This document shows, piece by piece, positions 6,645 through 14,115 of a stretch of DNA of 64,000 bases (position 1 is the first letter of the stretch; each line of letters starts with the position of its first letter). The translations under genes were made by a program, and so were the position numbers. The stretch comes from Syntrophobacterales bacterium (GTDB taxonomy: Bacteria > Desulfobacterota > Desulfobaccia > Desulfobaccales > 0-14-0-80-60-11), in contig JAILZL010000011.1 in NCBI GenBank assembly GCA_023512475.1, positions 1 to 64,000 on the forward strand, in the 5' to 3' direction. The notes under the pieces are model-generated. The model saw nothing but the letters and a program-made list of their open reading frames with translations, was not told the origin of the DNA and made no database searches.

Positions 6645-8080
6645 ATCTCTCTTTCCCGCCAGATGAAGCCGCCCCGGTCCAGGACCAGGAAGCGGTCATA
6701 CAGGTAAATCTGCCCGGCCATAAGGAGCATGCCGGCATTTTTGGTCACTTTCCACCAGTTGACCGGCTCCCCCACCTCCCCCACGCAGCCGCAGTTGATG
6801 GGGAGGCCGGTGAGGAGAGCGTTCACCAGGCCGATAATAAAGATGAGGTTCATACCGCCGATGAGGGTGGCCGCCGCCCGGGTGCGGATGCCCAGGATGA
6901 GGAAGAGGCCGCACACCAGCTCCGCCCAGGGCAAAAACAGGGCCCAAAGGTTGACCCCCCAGGGCGGCATGAGGCCGTATTCCACCACATTGAGGGCAAA
7001 GACTCCCGGGCGCATGATCTTGCTGAGGGCAAACTGGATGAAGATCACCCCCAACACCAGGCGCCCGGCCATGGCCAGATGGGGGCTGCGCCGCACCGGC
7101 GGGATCAGGAGCAGGGCCAAAAAGCCCACCGGCAGCCATTCAATGAGCCCCGGGATCCCCAGGGGCATGGCCGGTGGCGGCGCCGCGGCCTTCTCCTCTA
7201 CCGGGAAGAGCTTCTCCCAGGCGGCGTGGTGGCCTGCCAGCACAAAAACCTGGCCGTGATCCTTTTCCTGGAGCAGGTGGGCCAGCTCGTGGTCGAAGCG
7301 GCGACTGAAATTGCCCCCGTAGACAATGAGGGGGCGGTTCTGCCAGCCCATCTGCTCCAGAATGAAGCGGAACATGGGGTATTGCAGATCAAAGTACAGC
7401 CGGGGCAGGTTTATGGCCCCCCGGATGTGGCGCTGTTCGTAAAAATTGGCCTTGCGGGCGTCCACAAAGACCGCGGCCTGCCGCCGGTGCAGCTCCAGGG
7501 CCCGGGTGGGGCTGATCTCCGCCACGGTGAGCTTTTCCCCCCAGCCGTGCACCAGGGGGATCTGGTTGTCGTTGTAAAGGTTAAAGACCAGAGCCAGGAC
7601 CAGGCTTAAGCCCACCATGAGGAGATAGTCAAACCAGGAGATCTGCCGGAGCTTGGCCTGATGCACCACCTCCCGCTCCAGGCGGCCGTCCCCCTGCACC
7701 AGCCAGTGGCTGAGCTGCTGGATGATATGCCGGGCCAGCTTGGGGTTGTGGTCCAGGACGTGGTCGAATTCCTCCTTGGTGATCTCCAGGAGGAGGGCAT
7801 CCTCCCGGGCCGCCACCGAGGCGGTGCGGGGCTGGCCGGTGACCAGGGCCACCTCCCCGAAGTAATCCCCGGGGCCCAGCTCCGTGAGGCGGGTGCGGAT
7901 GCCGTCGGTGGTCTCCCGGAAAACCTCCAGGCGGCCGCTGAGGACCACATAGAAGCATCGGGGCGGGTCACCCTGCCTGACCACCAAGGACCCCGCGGGA
8001 ATGCGGACCTCACGGCCGACATTCTCCAGCTTGAGCCCGTCGGCCCAGGTCAAGGGCCGGGAATCCATGGCCTCCGTCAT
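6641..8080 (-). CDS. Cyclic-nucleotide-binding / degenerate rhodanese / MauE-DoxX membrane fusion
   Basis: 479 residues with an unusual domain order. Residues ~15-130 form a cyclic-nucleotide-binding domain (FGEVALVTGQPRTASV is the phosphate-binding cassette). One membrane span lies at ~152-169. Residues ~190-295 form a rhodanese fold (VFVDARKANFYEQRHIRGAINL). Residues ~311-465 form a MauE/DoxX four-helix bundle with C430-G-C432. The rhodanese active loop reads YGGNFSRR and has no cysteine, so sulfur transfer is unlikely. MauE/DoxX proteins are linked to thiol/disulfide chemistry in the membrane. It is the first gene of the four-gene operon ending with the Sec glutaredoxin. This suggests a nucleotide-gated envelope redox module (inference). 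Start at 8080 has GAGGCGCGC upstream. Confidence 0.82.
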   Translation of the reverse strand: MTEAMDSRPLTWADGLKLENVGREVRIPAGSLVVRQGDPPRCFYVVLSGRLEVFRETTDGIRTRLTELGPGDYFGEVALVTGQPRTASVAAREDALLLEITKEEFDHVLDHNPKLARHIIQQLSHWLVQGDGRLEREVVHQAKLRQISWFDYLLMVGLSLVLALVFNLYNDNQIPLVHGWGEKLTVAEISPTRALELHRRQAAVFVDARKANFYEQRHIRGAINLPRLYFDLQYPMFRFILEQMGWQNRPLIVYGGNFSRRFDHELAHLLQEKDHGQVFVLAGHHAAWEKLFPVEEKAAAPPPAMPLGIPGLIEWLPVGFLALLLIPPVRRSPHLAMAGRLVLGVIFIQFALSKIMRPGVFALNVVEYGLMPPWGVNLWALFLPWAELVCGLFLILGIRTRAAATLIGGMNLIFIIGLVNALLTGLPINCGCVGEVGEPVNWWKVTKNAGMLLMAGQIYLYDRFLVLDRGGFIWREREI

Positions 8081-8462
8081 GCGCGCCTCAAGACCCCTCA
8101 GGTGGGGAGTAAACCGTCTGACCTCGGGACATCCCGCCGCCTACCCCTCTTCATACCACACCGCAGGCCGGAAGTGAACCGCTTCCGGCCGCCCGCCACT
8201 CCGGCCGGACGGGGCCACAGGAAAAAGGCGCCGCCGTGGGGGCATTTTTCTCAAAATGAGAACAAAATCTTCCCCTGGAAGGGCTTTCTCTCAGGGGGAG
8301 AAAGCCCAGGGGTTCAGGGGCCTCGGGCAGAGGGGGCTGAATAAATATACATGTGATTTCAAGTAGTTATAAATGGCAGCCGGGCATGGGATTGGCAAGC
8401 CCCTTGCATACAGTGGAGGCGATGATCACAACTCCTGAGGAGGAACCGAGGGTATCAACGCC
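8081..8462. promoter_or_regulatory. Divergent control region with two inverted repeats
   Basis: This 380-base gap separates the minus-strand redox operon from the plus-strand glycosyltransferase. It contains two inverted repeats sharing TTCTC/GAGAA half-sites. One is TTCTCA-aaa-TGAGAA (8248-8262). The other is the perfect 10-bp-arm GGGCTTTCTC with GAGAAAGCCC (8281-8307, 7-base loop). They lie ~85-145 bases upstream of the sigma-54 element at 8393-8408, a usual distance for enhancer-binding activators. Neither hairpin is followed by a T tract, so terminator function is unlikely. No gene is seen. Confidence 0.5.
8393..8408 (+). promoter_or_regulatory. Sigma-54 (-24/-12) promoter
   Basis: TGGCAAGCCCCTTGCA matches the TGGCAC-N5-TTGCA consensus at every defined position except one, with correct GG-to-GC spacing. 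Transcription would start near 8419, about 45 bases before the glycosyltransferase ATG. This implies activation by an enhancer-binding protein. Sigma-54 control of exopolysaccharide and envelope genes is common in this phylum. Confidence 0.7.
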
Positions 8463-9827
8463 ATGCGAGAGCACAGCACCACCCTGACCTGGGTGCCGGG
8501 AAAGTGGCGCACTCCGGAAGAGCGTCTGCAGGCCCTGGATCAGATTCTGAAGATTCTGGTGCCGGGGTTTTTGTTTGTCTGTTTCCTGGCTGCCTTGAAG
8601 CTGGGCTCTTTCGACGGTTACCTGACGCTGTTGAGCCGCCAGGCCTTCGCTTCGCCCCTCTTGGTCCTGGGGGCCGGTTTCACCTTTCTCGTCCTGGGCT
8701 TCCAGGCGGTGCGCACCTGGTTCTGGTGCCGCTATCGGCCCTATCCCCTGCCGGAGGGCGAGCTGCCGCCGGTCACGGTCATCATCCCGGCCTACAATGA
8801 GGGGGCCATGGTGGAGAAGGCCATCTACTCCGCCGCGGCCTCGGATTACCCCGCCGGCAAGCTGGAAATCATCGTGGTGGATGACGGCTCCAAGGATGAC
8901 ACCTGGTTTTACATCGACCGGGCCCAACGCCGTTATCCGGATCTCATCCGGGCGATACGCTTCGCCAAAAACCGGGGCAAGAAGGAAGGCCTGGCCGCAG
9001 GCTTCACCCTGGGCAAGGGGGAATTTTTCGTCACCATCGACTCCGACAGCGTCATCGAACCGGAGACGGTGAAGCAGATCATCGCGCCCATGCTGGCCGA
9101 CCCCCGGGTGGGCGCGGTGGCGGGCAACGTCAAGGTCTATAACCGCTTCCGCAGCCTTTTGGCCCGCATGCTGGCGGTGCGCTTTGTGCTGGCCTTCGAT
9201 TTCCTGCGGGCCTCCCAATCCATGTATGGCTTTGTGGCCTGCACGCCGGGGGCCCTGTCCGCCTACCGCAAAAGCGCCGTGCTGCCCATCCTGGAGGCGT
9301 GGCGCCACCAGACTTTCCTGGGGGAACCGGCCATCATCGGCGAAGACCGGGCCCTCACCAATTTCATCCTGCGCCAGGGGTTCACCTCGGTCTATCAGCG
9401 CAGTGCCGTGGTGCACACGGTGGTGCCGGAGACCTACCGGGGGCTGTGCAAGATGTTTCTGCGCTGGGACCGCTCCAACTTCCGGGAGTCCTGGGTGCAG
9501 CTCACCTACATGTTCACCCGCTACCGAGAGCGGGACCGCTTCTGGCCCATCGTGGACTTTTTCATCACCCAGATCGAGTTCCCGTTGACCTACCTCTTTC
9601 TGGGGCTGCTCTTCCTGTCCTTCTACCTCTACCCCATCGTCATGGTGAAGTTCTTCGCCGGCCTGGGCGTCATCACCCTCATCTACATGTATTACTACTA
9701 CGCCCAGGAACGGGACTGGGAATTCATCTACGGGATTCTCTATTCCTACTTCGCCTTCTTCGCCCTCAACTGGGTGCAACCCTACGCCTTCCTCACCCTC
9801 CGCAACTCCCGCTGGCTCACCCGCTAG
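8463..9827 (+). CDS. Membrane processive family-2 glycosyltransferase
   Basis: 454 residues. Two N-terminal membrane spans (about 32-52 and 60-82) precede a GT2/GT-A catalytic domain (about 100-330). Visible motifs are DDGS (~139), DSDS (~194), GEDR (~293) and RWDRSN (~334), the last in the place of the Q/RxxRW acceptor-site motif of processive synthases. Several C-terminal spans follow (about 360-450). Layout resembles hyaluronan/NodC/poly-N-acetylglucosamine synthases, which polymerise and export a polysaccharide through the inner membrane. The polymer cannot be inferred. It sits alone, behind a sigma-54 promoter and before a strong terminator, so it is a regulated single-gene unit. Confidence 0.87.
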   Translation: MREHSTTLTWVPGKWRTPEERLQALDQILKILVPGFLFVCFLAALKLGSFDGYLTLLSRQAFASPLLVLGAGFTFLVLGFQAVRTWFWCRYRPYPLPEGELPPVTVIIPAYNEGAMVEKAIYSAAASDYPAGKLEIIVVDDGSKDDTWFYIDRAQRRYPDLIRAIRFAKNRGKKEGLAAGFTLGKGEFFVTIDSDSVIEPETVKQIIAPMLADPRVGAVAGNVKVYNRFRSLLARMLAVRFVLAFDFLRASQSMYGFVACTPGALSAYRKSAVLPILEAWRHQTFLGEPAIIGEDRALTNFILRQGFTSVYQRSAVVHTVVPETYRGLCKMFLRWDRSNFRESWVQLTYMFTRYRERDRFWPIVDFFITQIEFPLTYLFLGLLFLSFYLYPIVMVKFFAGLGVITLIYMYYYYAQERDWEFIYGILYSYFAFFALNWVQPYAFLTLRNSRWLTR

Positions 9828-9848
9828 CGCGGTCAAAATATACTGCCG

Positions 9849-9883
9849 GGGCCGGGAACCGCGGGTTTCCGGCCCTTTATTTT
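9849..9883 (+). terminator. Intrinsic terminator after the glycosyltransferase
   Basis: Arms GGGCCGGGAACC (9849-9860) and GGTTTCCGGCCC (9864-9875) pair with one mismatch around a 3-base loop, followed by TTTATTTT. It lies 21 bases after the stop codon. Confidence 0.85.
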
Positions 9884-10002
9884 CGTCGTCCCGCCCGGGC
9901 CGGGGAGTTCCGCGGCCTCAGGCCGTGGGTCCTCGGGCGCCGTCTCAGAGGCTTCCGACAGCCGTGGGTCTGGAAATCTCCGCTTCCCGGGTGGGGAGAG
10001 CC

Positions 10003-11142
10003 TTAAAACCGGCCGCCCAAAGGGCCGGCATAGCCGGTGAGTTCCACATAGCCCCGGCCGGTGACCGGGGTGTCCTGATGGCGGCCTGAGACCGCCACCT
10101 GACCCTCCCAGTAGGTGATGCGGGTGCTGCCGGTGGTCCGGAGTTCCTGGTCCGGAAGGGTGGGGCTGAGCCTGAGATGATACCCCAAGGCGGGGAGGCG
10201 GATCTCCCAGCCCGCGGGGTAGCGGGCGCCGCTGGCGGGCGAGCGCCAGTGTCCAGTGACCGTGAGGGTGACATCCTCCCGGGTGAGGTGGCGGGAGCGG
10301 CCCTGGGGGTCGATATAGGTGCCGGAAGAGGCGGGGTCCACCCCGCCGTCGGCGAGGCGCAGCTGATAGAGCATGATCTCCGCGCCGTCGTCCAGGTGCA
10401 GGGCGAACCAGTCCCAGCCGGTTTGGTGGGGGGCCAGCTGGCTGCTGGAGAACTCCCGGTCCATCCAGCTCTCGCCGGTAACGGTGAGGTGCCGGCCGTG
10501 GACGCTCACCCTCCCCCGGGTATGCAGGCGCGTGAGGGAGTAATAGAGGGAGGCATGGTCGGTGCCGGCGGCCTTGCGGCTGAAGCCGCCCTCCCCATGA
10601 AAGACCGGGGGTTTTGTGGGGGTCAGGGTGAGATCCAGCTCCAGGTCCTCATCCCTTGCCACCAGACGCATCGTGTCGCCCTCGGCCTCCGCCCGCCAGT
10701 CATCCACCCAGACGTGCAGCCGGTCGGTGGCGGCTCCGGCCAGTCCCAGGGCGCCCCGCTGGGCCCGCTCCCGATAGTGGAAGCGCCGGCCGGGCCCGTC
10801 GGTGAGGGCGAAGTGAGCAAAATAGACGGTGCCCGCGGCCCAGGCGGAGGCGCGGCGGCCCGGGGCGGGGGTGAGGGCCACCCGAAAGAAAGTGAGCTGG
10901 TAGCCGAAAAGCTCCCCTTGGTCGCCGACAAGATGCCCGGTATAATACCACCACTCGGTGCGATACCCCGGGTGGGCGCCGTGGTCCCGGGGAAACTGCC
11001 ACTGGTAGCCGGGCCGGGCCGGAAGAAAGCCCCCCGGGTCCGATAAGGCCAGGGCAAACCCGGGCAGCAGGAAGAGCGCGAGGCCCCCCAGGAGGCAGAG
11101 GCGCCGCCGGCGGCGGCCCAAGCGGGCAGGGCAGGGCAGCAT
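10003..11142 (-). CDS. Lipocalin-like (AttH/CrtC-type) secreted protein
   Basis: 379 residues. An Arg-rich N-terminus and hydrophobic signal segment (about 14-33) are followed by paired lipocalin-like beta barrels. The motif YRTEWWYYTGHL (~60) is typical of the AttH / carotenoid 1,2-hydratase (CrtC) superfamily. The second half carries GESWMDREFSSSQ and GWDWFALHLDDG, also conserved in that family. No carotenoid genes are nearby, so hydratase activity should not be assumed; many members are uncharacterised exported proteins linked to lipid or efflux functions. The gap to the divergent cupin gene is only 45 bases. Start at 11142 has AAGG upstream. Confidence 0.78.
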   Translation of the reverse strand: MLPCPARLGRRRRRLCLLGGLALFLLPGFALALSDPGGFLPARPGYQWQFPRDHGAHPGYRTEWWYYTGHLVGDQGELFGYQLTFFRVALTPAPGRRASAWAAGTVYFAHFALTDGPGRRFHYRERAQRGALGLAGAATDRLHVWVDDWRAEAEGDTMRLVARDEDLELDLTLTPTKPPVFHGEGGFSRKAAGTDHASLYYSLTRLHTRGRVSVHGRHLTVTGESWMDREFSSSQLAPHQTGWDWFALHLDDGAEIMLYQLRLADGGVDPASSGTYIDPQGRSRHLTREDVTLTVTGHWRSPASGARYPAGWEIRLPALGYHLRLSPTLPDQELRTTGSTRITYWEGQVAVSGRHQDTPVTGRGYVELTGYAGPLGGRF

Positions 11143-11187
11143 GCCTTCATCCTACCCGCTTCCCCCCAGTTTGCCAAGGAGGAGCAC

Positions 11188-11463
11188 ATGGCGGAGATCA
11201 AGGTGGAGCGCCACCCCCCGGAGGCGCGGCTCACAGAGCTGGGAGTGAGGACCTGGCCCATCTGGACCAAGGAGGTGTCAGAATTCCCCTGGACTTATGA
11301 CACCCAGGAGATCTGCTATTTCCTGGAAGGGGAGGTGGAGGTCATCCCGGAAGGCGGCGAGCCGGTCCGGGTGGGGCAAGGGGATCTGGTCACCTTTCCA
11401 GCGGGTCTGTCCTGCACCTGGAAGGTCACCAAACCGGTGCGCAAGCATTACCATCTGGCCTGA
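11188..11463 (+). CDS. Small cupin-domain protein (EutQ-like/DUF861 type)
   Basis: 91 residues forming a single cupin barrel. The motifs are ICYFLEGEVEVIPEGGEPV and GDLVTFPAGLSCTWKV, the pattern of the small EutQ-like cupins (often annotated DUF861). The usual metal-binding histidines of motif 1 are largely replaced (TQEICYFLEGE), so a bound metal is uncertain. Reaction unknown. Start is fixed by AAGGAGGAGCAC directly upstream of the ATG. It is transcribed away from the lipocalin-like gene and converges on the GGCT-like gene. Confidence 0.85.
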   Translation: MAEIKVERHPPEARLTELGVRTWPIWTKEVSEFPWTYDTQEICYFLEGEVEVIPEGGEPVRVGQGDLVTFPAGLSCTWKVTKPVRKHYHLA

Positions 11464-11556
11464 GGCGGGCGTCCGGACCCTGCCGCCCATGTTCTCCGGT
11501 GGGGTCCGGCTGCCCGGCTTTTCCTGCCATCGGAGGCGGCTGCCCGGGCCGCCCGA

Positions 11557-11928
11557 TCAGCCCCCCACGCCCTCGTAGATGTAGGCCCAGATGGCCTGGC
11601 CCATCACCGTCACCGGAATCAGGATGCGCCGGTAATCCTCGCCTTCGAAGTCGTCCAGGTCGGGGAATTTCTCCACCAGGGCCGGGGAGACGAAGAGCCA
11701 GGCCTGGTGCTCCTTGCCCCGGGGATCGTAGGTGAAGGACTTGAAGCCCTTGACGATGCGCATGTGCCCGAAGATGCTGCAGCGGTACCAGAACCCGCCC
11801 AGCCGGGCCAGGATGAAGTTGTTGGCGCCGCCGGGAGCGAGGCTCCCGTAGACGATGAGGCGTTCTTCGGGACGGTTGCCGAGATAGGGGAGAAGGTCAG
11901 CGGTCATAGGGATGAGGGAGCGGGCCAC
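11557..11928 (-). CDS. Gamma-glutamylcyclotransferase-like protein
   Basis: 123 residues of the GGCT/AIG2 fold. The nucleotide-like YGSLAPGGANN loop (residues 27-37) is the substrate-binding P-loop-like YGSL motif, and E/D residues in DDFEGEDYRR supply the expected catalytic acid region. Family members release 5-oxoproline from gamma-glutamyl amines; the exact substrate is unknown. GTG at 11928 is chosen because GAAGGAGAG lies 6 bases upstream; the internal ATG at 11907 has no ribosome site. It stands alone, facing the cupin gene. Confidence 0.8.
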   Translation of the reverse strand: MARSLIPMTADLLPYLGNRPEERLIVYGSLAPGGANNFILARLGGFWYRCSIFGHMRIVKGFKSFTYDPRGKEHQAWLFVSPALVEKFPDLDDFEGEDYRRILIPVTVMGQAIWAYIYEGVGG

Positions 11929-12375
11929 TTGTTCTCTCCTTCACAAAGCCCGTAGCATGATTCCCGCCGGCCTGCCATCGGGAGAGACCTGATTTTTTGC
12001 CCGGGATACCACCATAAATGGGGCCGGAAATCCTGAGGGCCGCAGGCTGTCTTTCCCCTTCCCCTGAAGGGGAGGGCGGGACGCCGACGGTATCCTGGCT
12101 TATCGGGAGGCATTCGCCGCCCCGGTCCTGGACCCCGCCCTTCGGGACTCCTGGGGGAAGCAGGTGGGGAGAGGAGCTGGGCACCGCGGCCCCCGGCTGC
12201 CTCGCCCGGAAGGGGGGAGGGGGCTGAGGCTCACAGAACCCCGCCCCAGCTTTGAACCCCCTCCCCGACCCCATAAATGGGAGTTGCTTCGCCAAACGGG
12301 CACAATCGGCCAGCCTCATCCCGCCAAGCTGCCGGGAAGAGGGTTTTTCAACCTCTTGCTGCCTGCCAAAGGACC
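11929..12375. other. 447-base intergenic region without a gene
   Basis: Open frames here are short, overlapping and Pro/Arg-rich, with no domain. It holds the repeat at 12254-12325 and CCCCTTCCCC/GGGGAGGG-type inverted sequence near 12055-12080. It is the 3' side of the SDR gene and the 5' side of the GGCT-like gene on the minus strand. Confidence 0.5.
12254..12325 (-). repeat. Structured 3' repeat, copy A
   Basis: About 55 bases shared with 17114-17172: CCCCATA-AATGGGA..., a TTCGCCAAACGG segment, CAATCGGCC, then TCATCCC. GGGA and TCCC form an outer stem. It lies ~50 bases beyond the SDR stop codon. See copy B at 17114-17172 for the better-formed hairpin. Confidence 0.6.
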
Positions 12376-13317
12376 TCAATCCGGCGGCCGGCCGCCCGGG
12401 GCCGTTTTTTCCGGGCCTCGCGGTTGCGGCGCCAGGTAGCGGGCCAGTCCGGCGGCGAAGGGGACCGGCTCCAGGCCGAAGTCCCGGTAAAAGGGGGTGG
12501 GGTCGCAGGTGCTTCCCTCCAGGAGCATGCGCAGCTGGCCCGGGGTGAGGGGGAACCAGGCGAAGCGGCCGCACACCCGGGCCGCGGCCCGCATGCACCA
12601 CACCGGCTGATGCACCTTGATGACCCGGCGGCCCATCACCTTTGCGATGGTGTCGATGAGGTCCCGGAAGGCGATGGGTTGGGGCCCGCCCACCTCATAA
12701 GTCCGGTTTTCGGTGTGGGGGAGCTCCAGGGCCAGGGCAAAGGCCTGGGCCACCTGCCACACCGGCACCGGCTGCAGCCGGTACAGACCGTCCCCGATGA
12801 TGGGGAAGAAGCGCAGCCGCTGGATGTGGCGGGCGAAGAGATTGATGGACTGGTCCCCGGGCCCGTAGATCACCGACGGCCGGAAGATGGTGTAGGTGAG
12901 CCCGGAGGCCCTGACGATCTCTTCCGCCTGCCAGTTGGTGATATGATAGGGATCGGCCGGCTCCGGCCGGGCCCCCAGGGCGCTCATGTGCAGGAAGCGG
13001 CGCACCCCGGCTTTCCGGGCCGCCTCCACCATATTGCGGGTGGCCTCCACATGCACCCGCTCAAAGGTCACCCCCCGGCCGGGGAACTCCCGGATGATGC
13101 CGATGAGGTGGATGGCGGCCTCGCAGCCCGAAAGCCCCGGTTCCAGGACCTCCGGGTGCAGGCAGTCGCCGGTGAGGATCTCCACCTGCTCCCGGTCCCG
13201 GAGCTTGTTCTCCGAGCCCGGCCGGATGAGGGCCCGCACCGCGTGCCCCCGCTTAAGGAGCTCCCGCACCACCTCATTGCCCACAAAGCCGCTGGCACCG
13301 GTGACAAAAACCCGCAT
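12376..13317 (-). CDS. NAD(P)-binding SDR epimerase / NDUFA9-like protein
   Basis: 313 residues, atypical extended short-chain dehydrogenase. MRVFVTGASGFVG at the N-terminus is the Rossmann dinucleotide loop. The family features HLIGIIREFPGRGVTFERVHVEAT and NWQAEEIVRASGLTYTIFRPSVIYGPGD are those of NmrA/complex-I-subunit-like SDRs. The usual YxxxK catalytic pair is replaced by W-Q (NWQAEE), so redox catalysis is doubtful and a binding or chaperone role is possible. Start 13317 follows AAGGAGGGTCC. Its start lies 61 bases past the acpS stop, so it probably ends an operon with acpS. Substrate unknown. Confidence 0.83.
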   Translation of the reverse strand: MRVFVTGASGFVGNEVVRELLKRGHAVRALIRPGSENKLRDREQVEILTGDCLHPEVLEPGLSGCEAAIHLIGIIREFPGRGVTFERVHVEATRNMVEAARKAGVRRFLHMSALGARPEPADPYHITNWQAEEIVRASGLTYTIFRPSVIYGPGDQSINLFARHIQRLRFFPIIGDGLYRLQPVPVWQVAQAFALALELPHTENRTYEVGGPQPIAFRDLIDTIAKVMGRRVIKVHQPVWCMRAAARVCGRFAWFPLTPGQLRMLLEGSTCDPTPFYRDFGLEPVPFAAGLARYLAPQPRGPEKTAPGGRPPD

Positions 13318-13378
13318 GGACCCTCCTTCGAAGGTATAGCTCACAGACCGGCGCCCCTTCGCTCCTCCCGCTGCACAC

Positions 13379-13762
13379 CTACGCTTCCAGCACCACCATG
13401 GCCACCGCGTGGCCGTCTTCATCCGTCAGACTCACGTGCATCCGGGTGATGCCGTGGAGCCGGCAGAGCTCCGCCGCCCGGCCGCTCACATGGATTTCGG
13501 GCTTGCCCATCCGATCCGGCAGCACCTCCACCTCCCGCCAGCGGATGCCCCCCTGGCGCAGCCCCACCCCCAGGGCCTTGGAGAAGGCCTCCTTGGCGGC
13601 GAAGCGCTGGGCCAGCTGATAGACCCCCTGGCGGTGGCGCCCCTGGCAGTAGGCAATCTCCTGCTCGGTGAAGACGCGGCGCAAAAAGCGCTCGCCGAAG
13701 CGCTCCACCGCCCGGGCCAGGCGCTCCACCCGGATGAGATCCACGCCGATGCCGTAAATCAT
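13379..13762 (-). CDS. acpS: Holo-[acyl-carrier-protein] synthase
   Basis: 127 residues, normal AcpS length. It transfers phosphopantetheine from CoA to a serine of acyl carrier protein. D8 in GIGVDLIRVERL and E58 in QRFAAKEAFSKALG are the magnesium-binding residues of this family. The C-terminal HVSLTDEDGHAVAMVVLEA also matches. IYGIGVDL is the canonical N-terminus, so the ATG at 13762 is kept although no good ribosome site precedes it, suggesting coupling to an upstream gene. It lies between the small zinc-ribbon gene and the SDR gene on the same strand. Confidence 0.93.
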   Translation of the reverse strand: MIYGIGVDLIRVERLARAVERFGERFLRRVFTEQEIAYCQGRHRQGVYQLAQRFAAKEAFSKALGVGLRQGGIRWREVEVLPDRMGKPEIHVSGRAAELCRLHGITRMHVSLTDEDGHAVAMVVLEA

Positions 13763-13815
13763 GGGAGAGAAGGCCGGGTCACGGGCAGGCGGTCAGGGCC
13801 GCCCCCTGAGCACCC

Positions 13816-13950
13816 TCAGGAGCCCTTGCCCTGAGGTTTGGGATTCTCCGCCTTGCCCATGGTGCCGCTCTCACTGCACTGGGGGCATTTTTTGGGCTTG
13901 CAGCGGGTTTCCACCCGGGCGCCACATTTCTCACAGACAAAGACCGCCAT
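13816..13950 (-). CDS. RCKP-type rubredoxin-like small protein
   Basis: Only 44 residues: MAVFVCEKCGARVETRCKPK, then KCPQCSESGTMGKAENPKPQGKGS. C6, C9, C22 and C25 form two knuckles of a rubredoxin/zinc-ribbon site; the RCKP sequence names the family as I know it. It binds one iron or zinc. Its task is unknown; relatives are often found in anaerobes and assumed to be redox or structural. Strong GGAGGCAGGCG precedes the ATG. It is too short for standard length cut-offs. It lies 53 bases upstream of acpS and 166 bases downstream of lon. Confidence 0.85.
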   Translation of the reverse strand: MAVFVCEKCGARVETRCKPKKCPQCSESGTMGKAENPKPQGKGS

Positions 13951-14115
13951 CGCCTGCCTCCAAGATCATGGGAGACCGCCAGGTCCGGAAGAGCCGGAAG
14001 GTGGGGACCCCTCCTCCATCCAGTGCGGGTCCTTCGGGGTCCTGGTTTCCGGCCCTGGGCTTACCCTTCCACCGGCCGGTCCCCCTCTCTATGTAGCACA
14101 TCCGCCCGTCGGGAC

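Noticed and set aside
8281-8307. Perfect hairpin as a terminator of either divergent transcript
   Set aside because: No T tract on either strand and both flanking genes point away from it; a regulator site fits better.
8367-9836. Long minus-strand open frame opposite the GT2 gene
   Set aside because: Mirror of a high-GC gene; translation is His/Gly/Gln/Val-rich with no domain, while the plus strand has all GT2 motifs. The same applies to the long frames opposite lon, RND, transketolase and the glutamate synthase genes.
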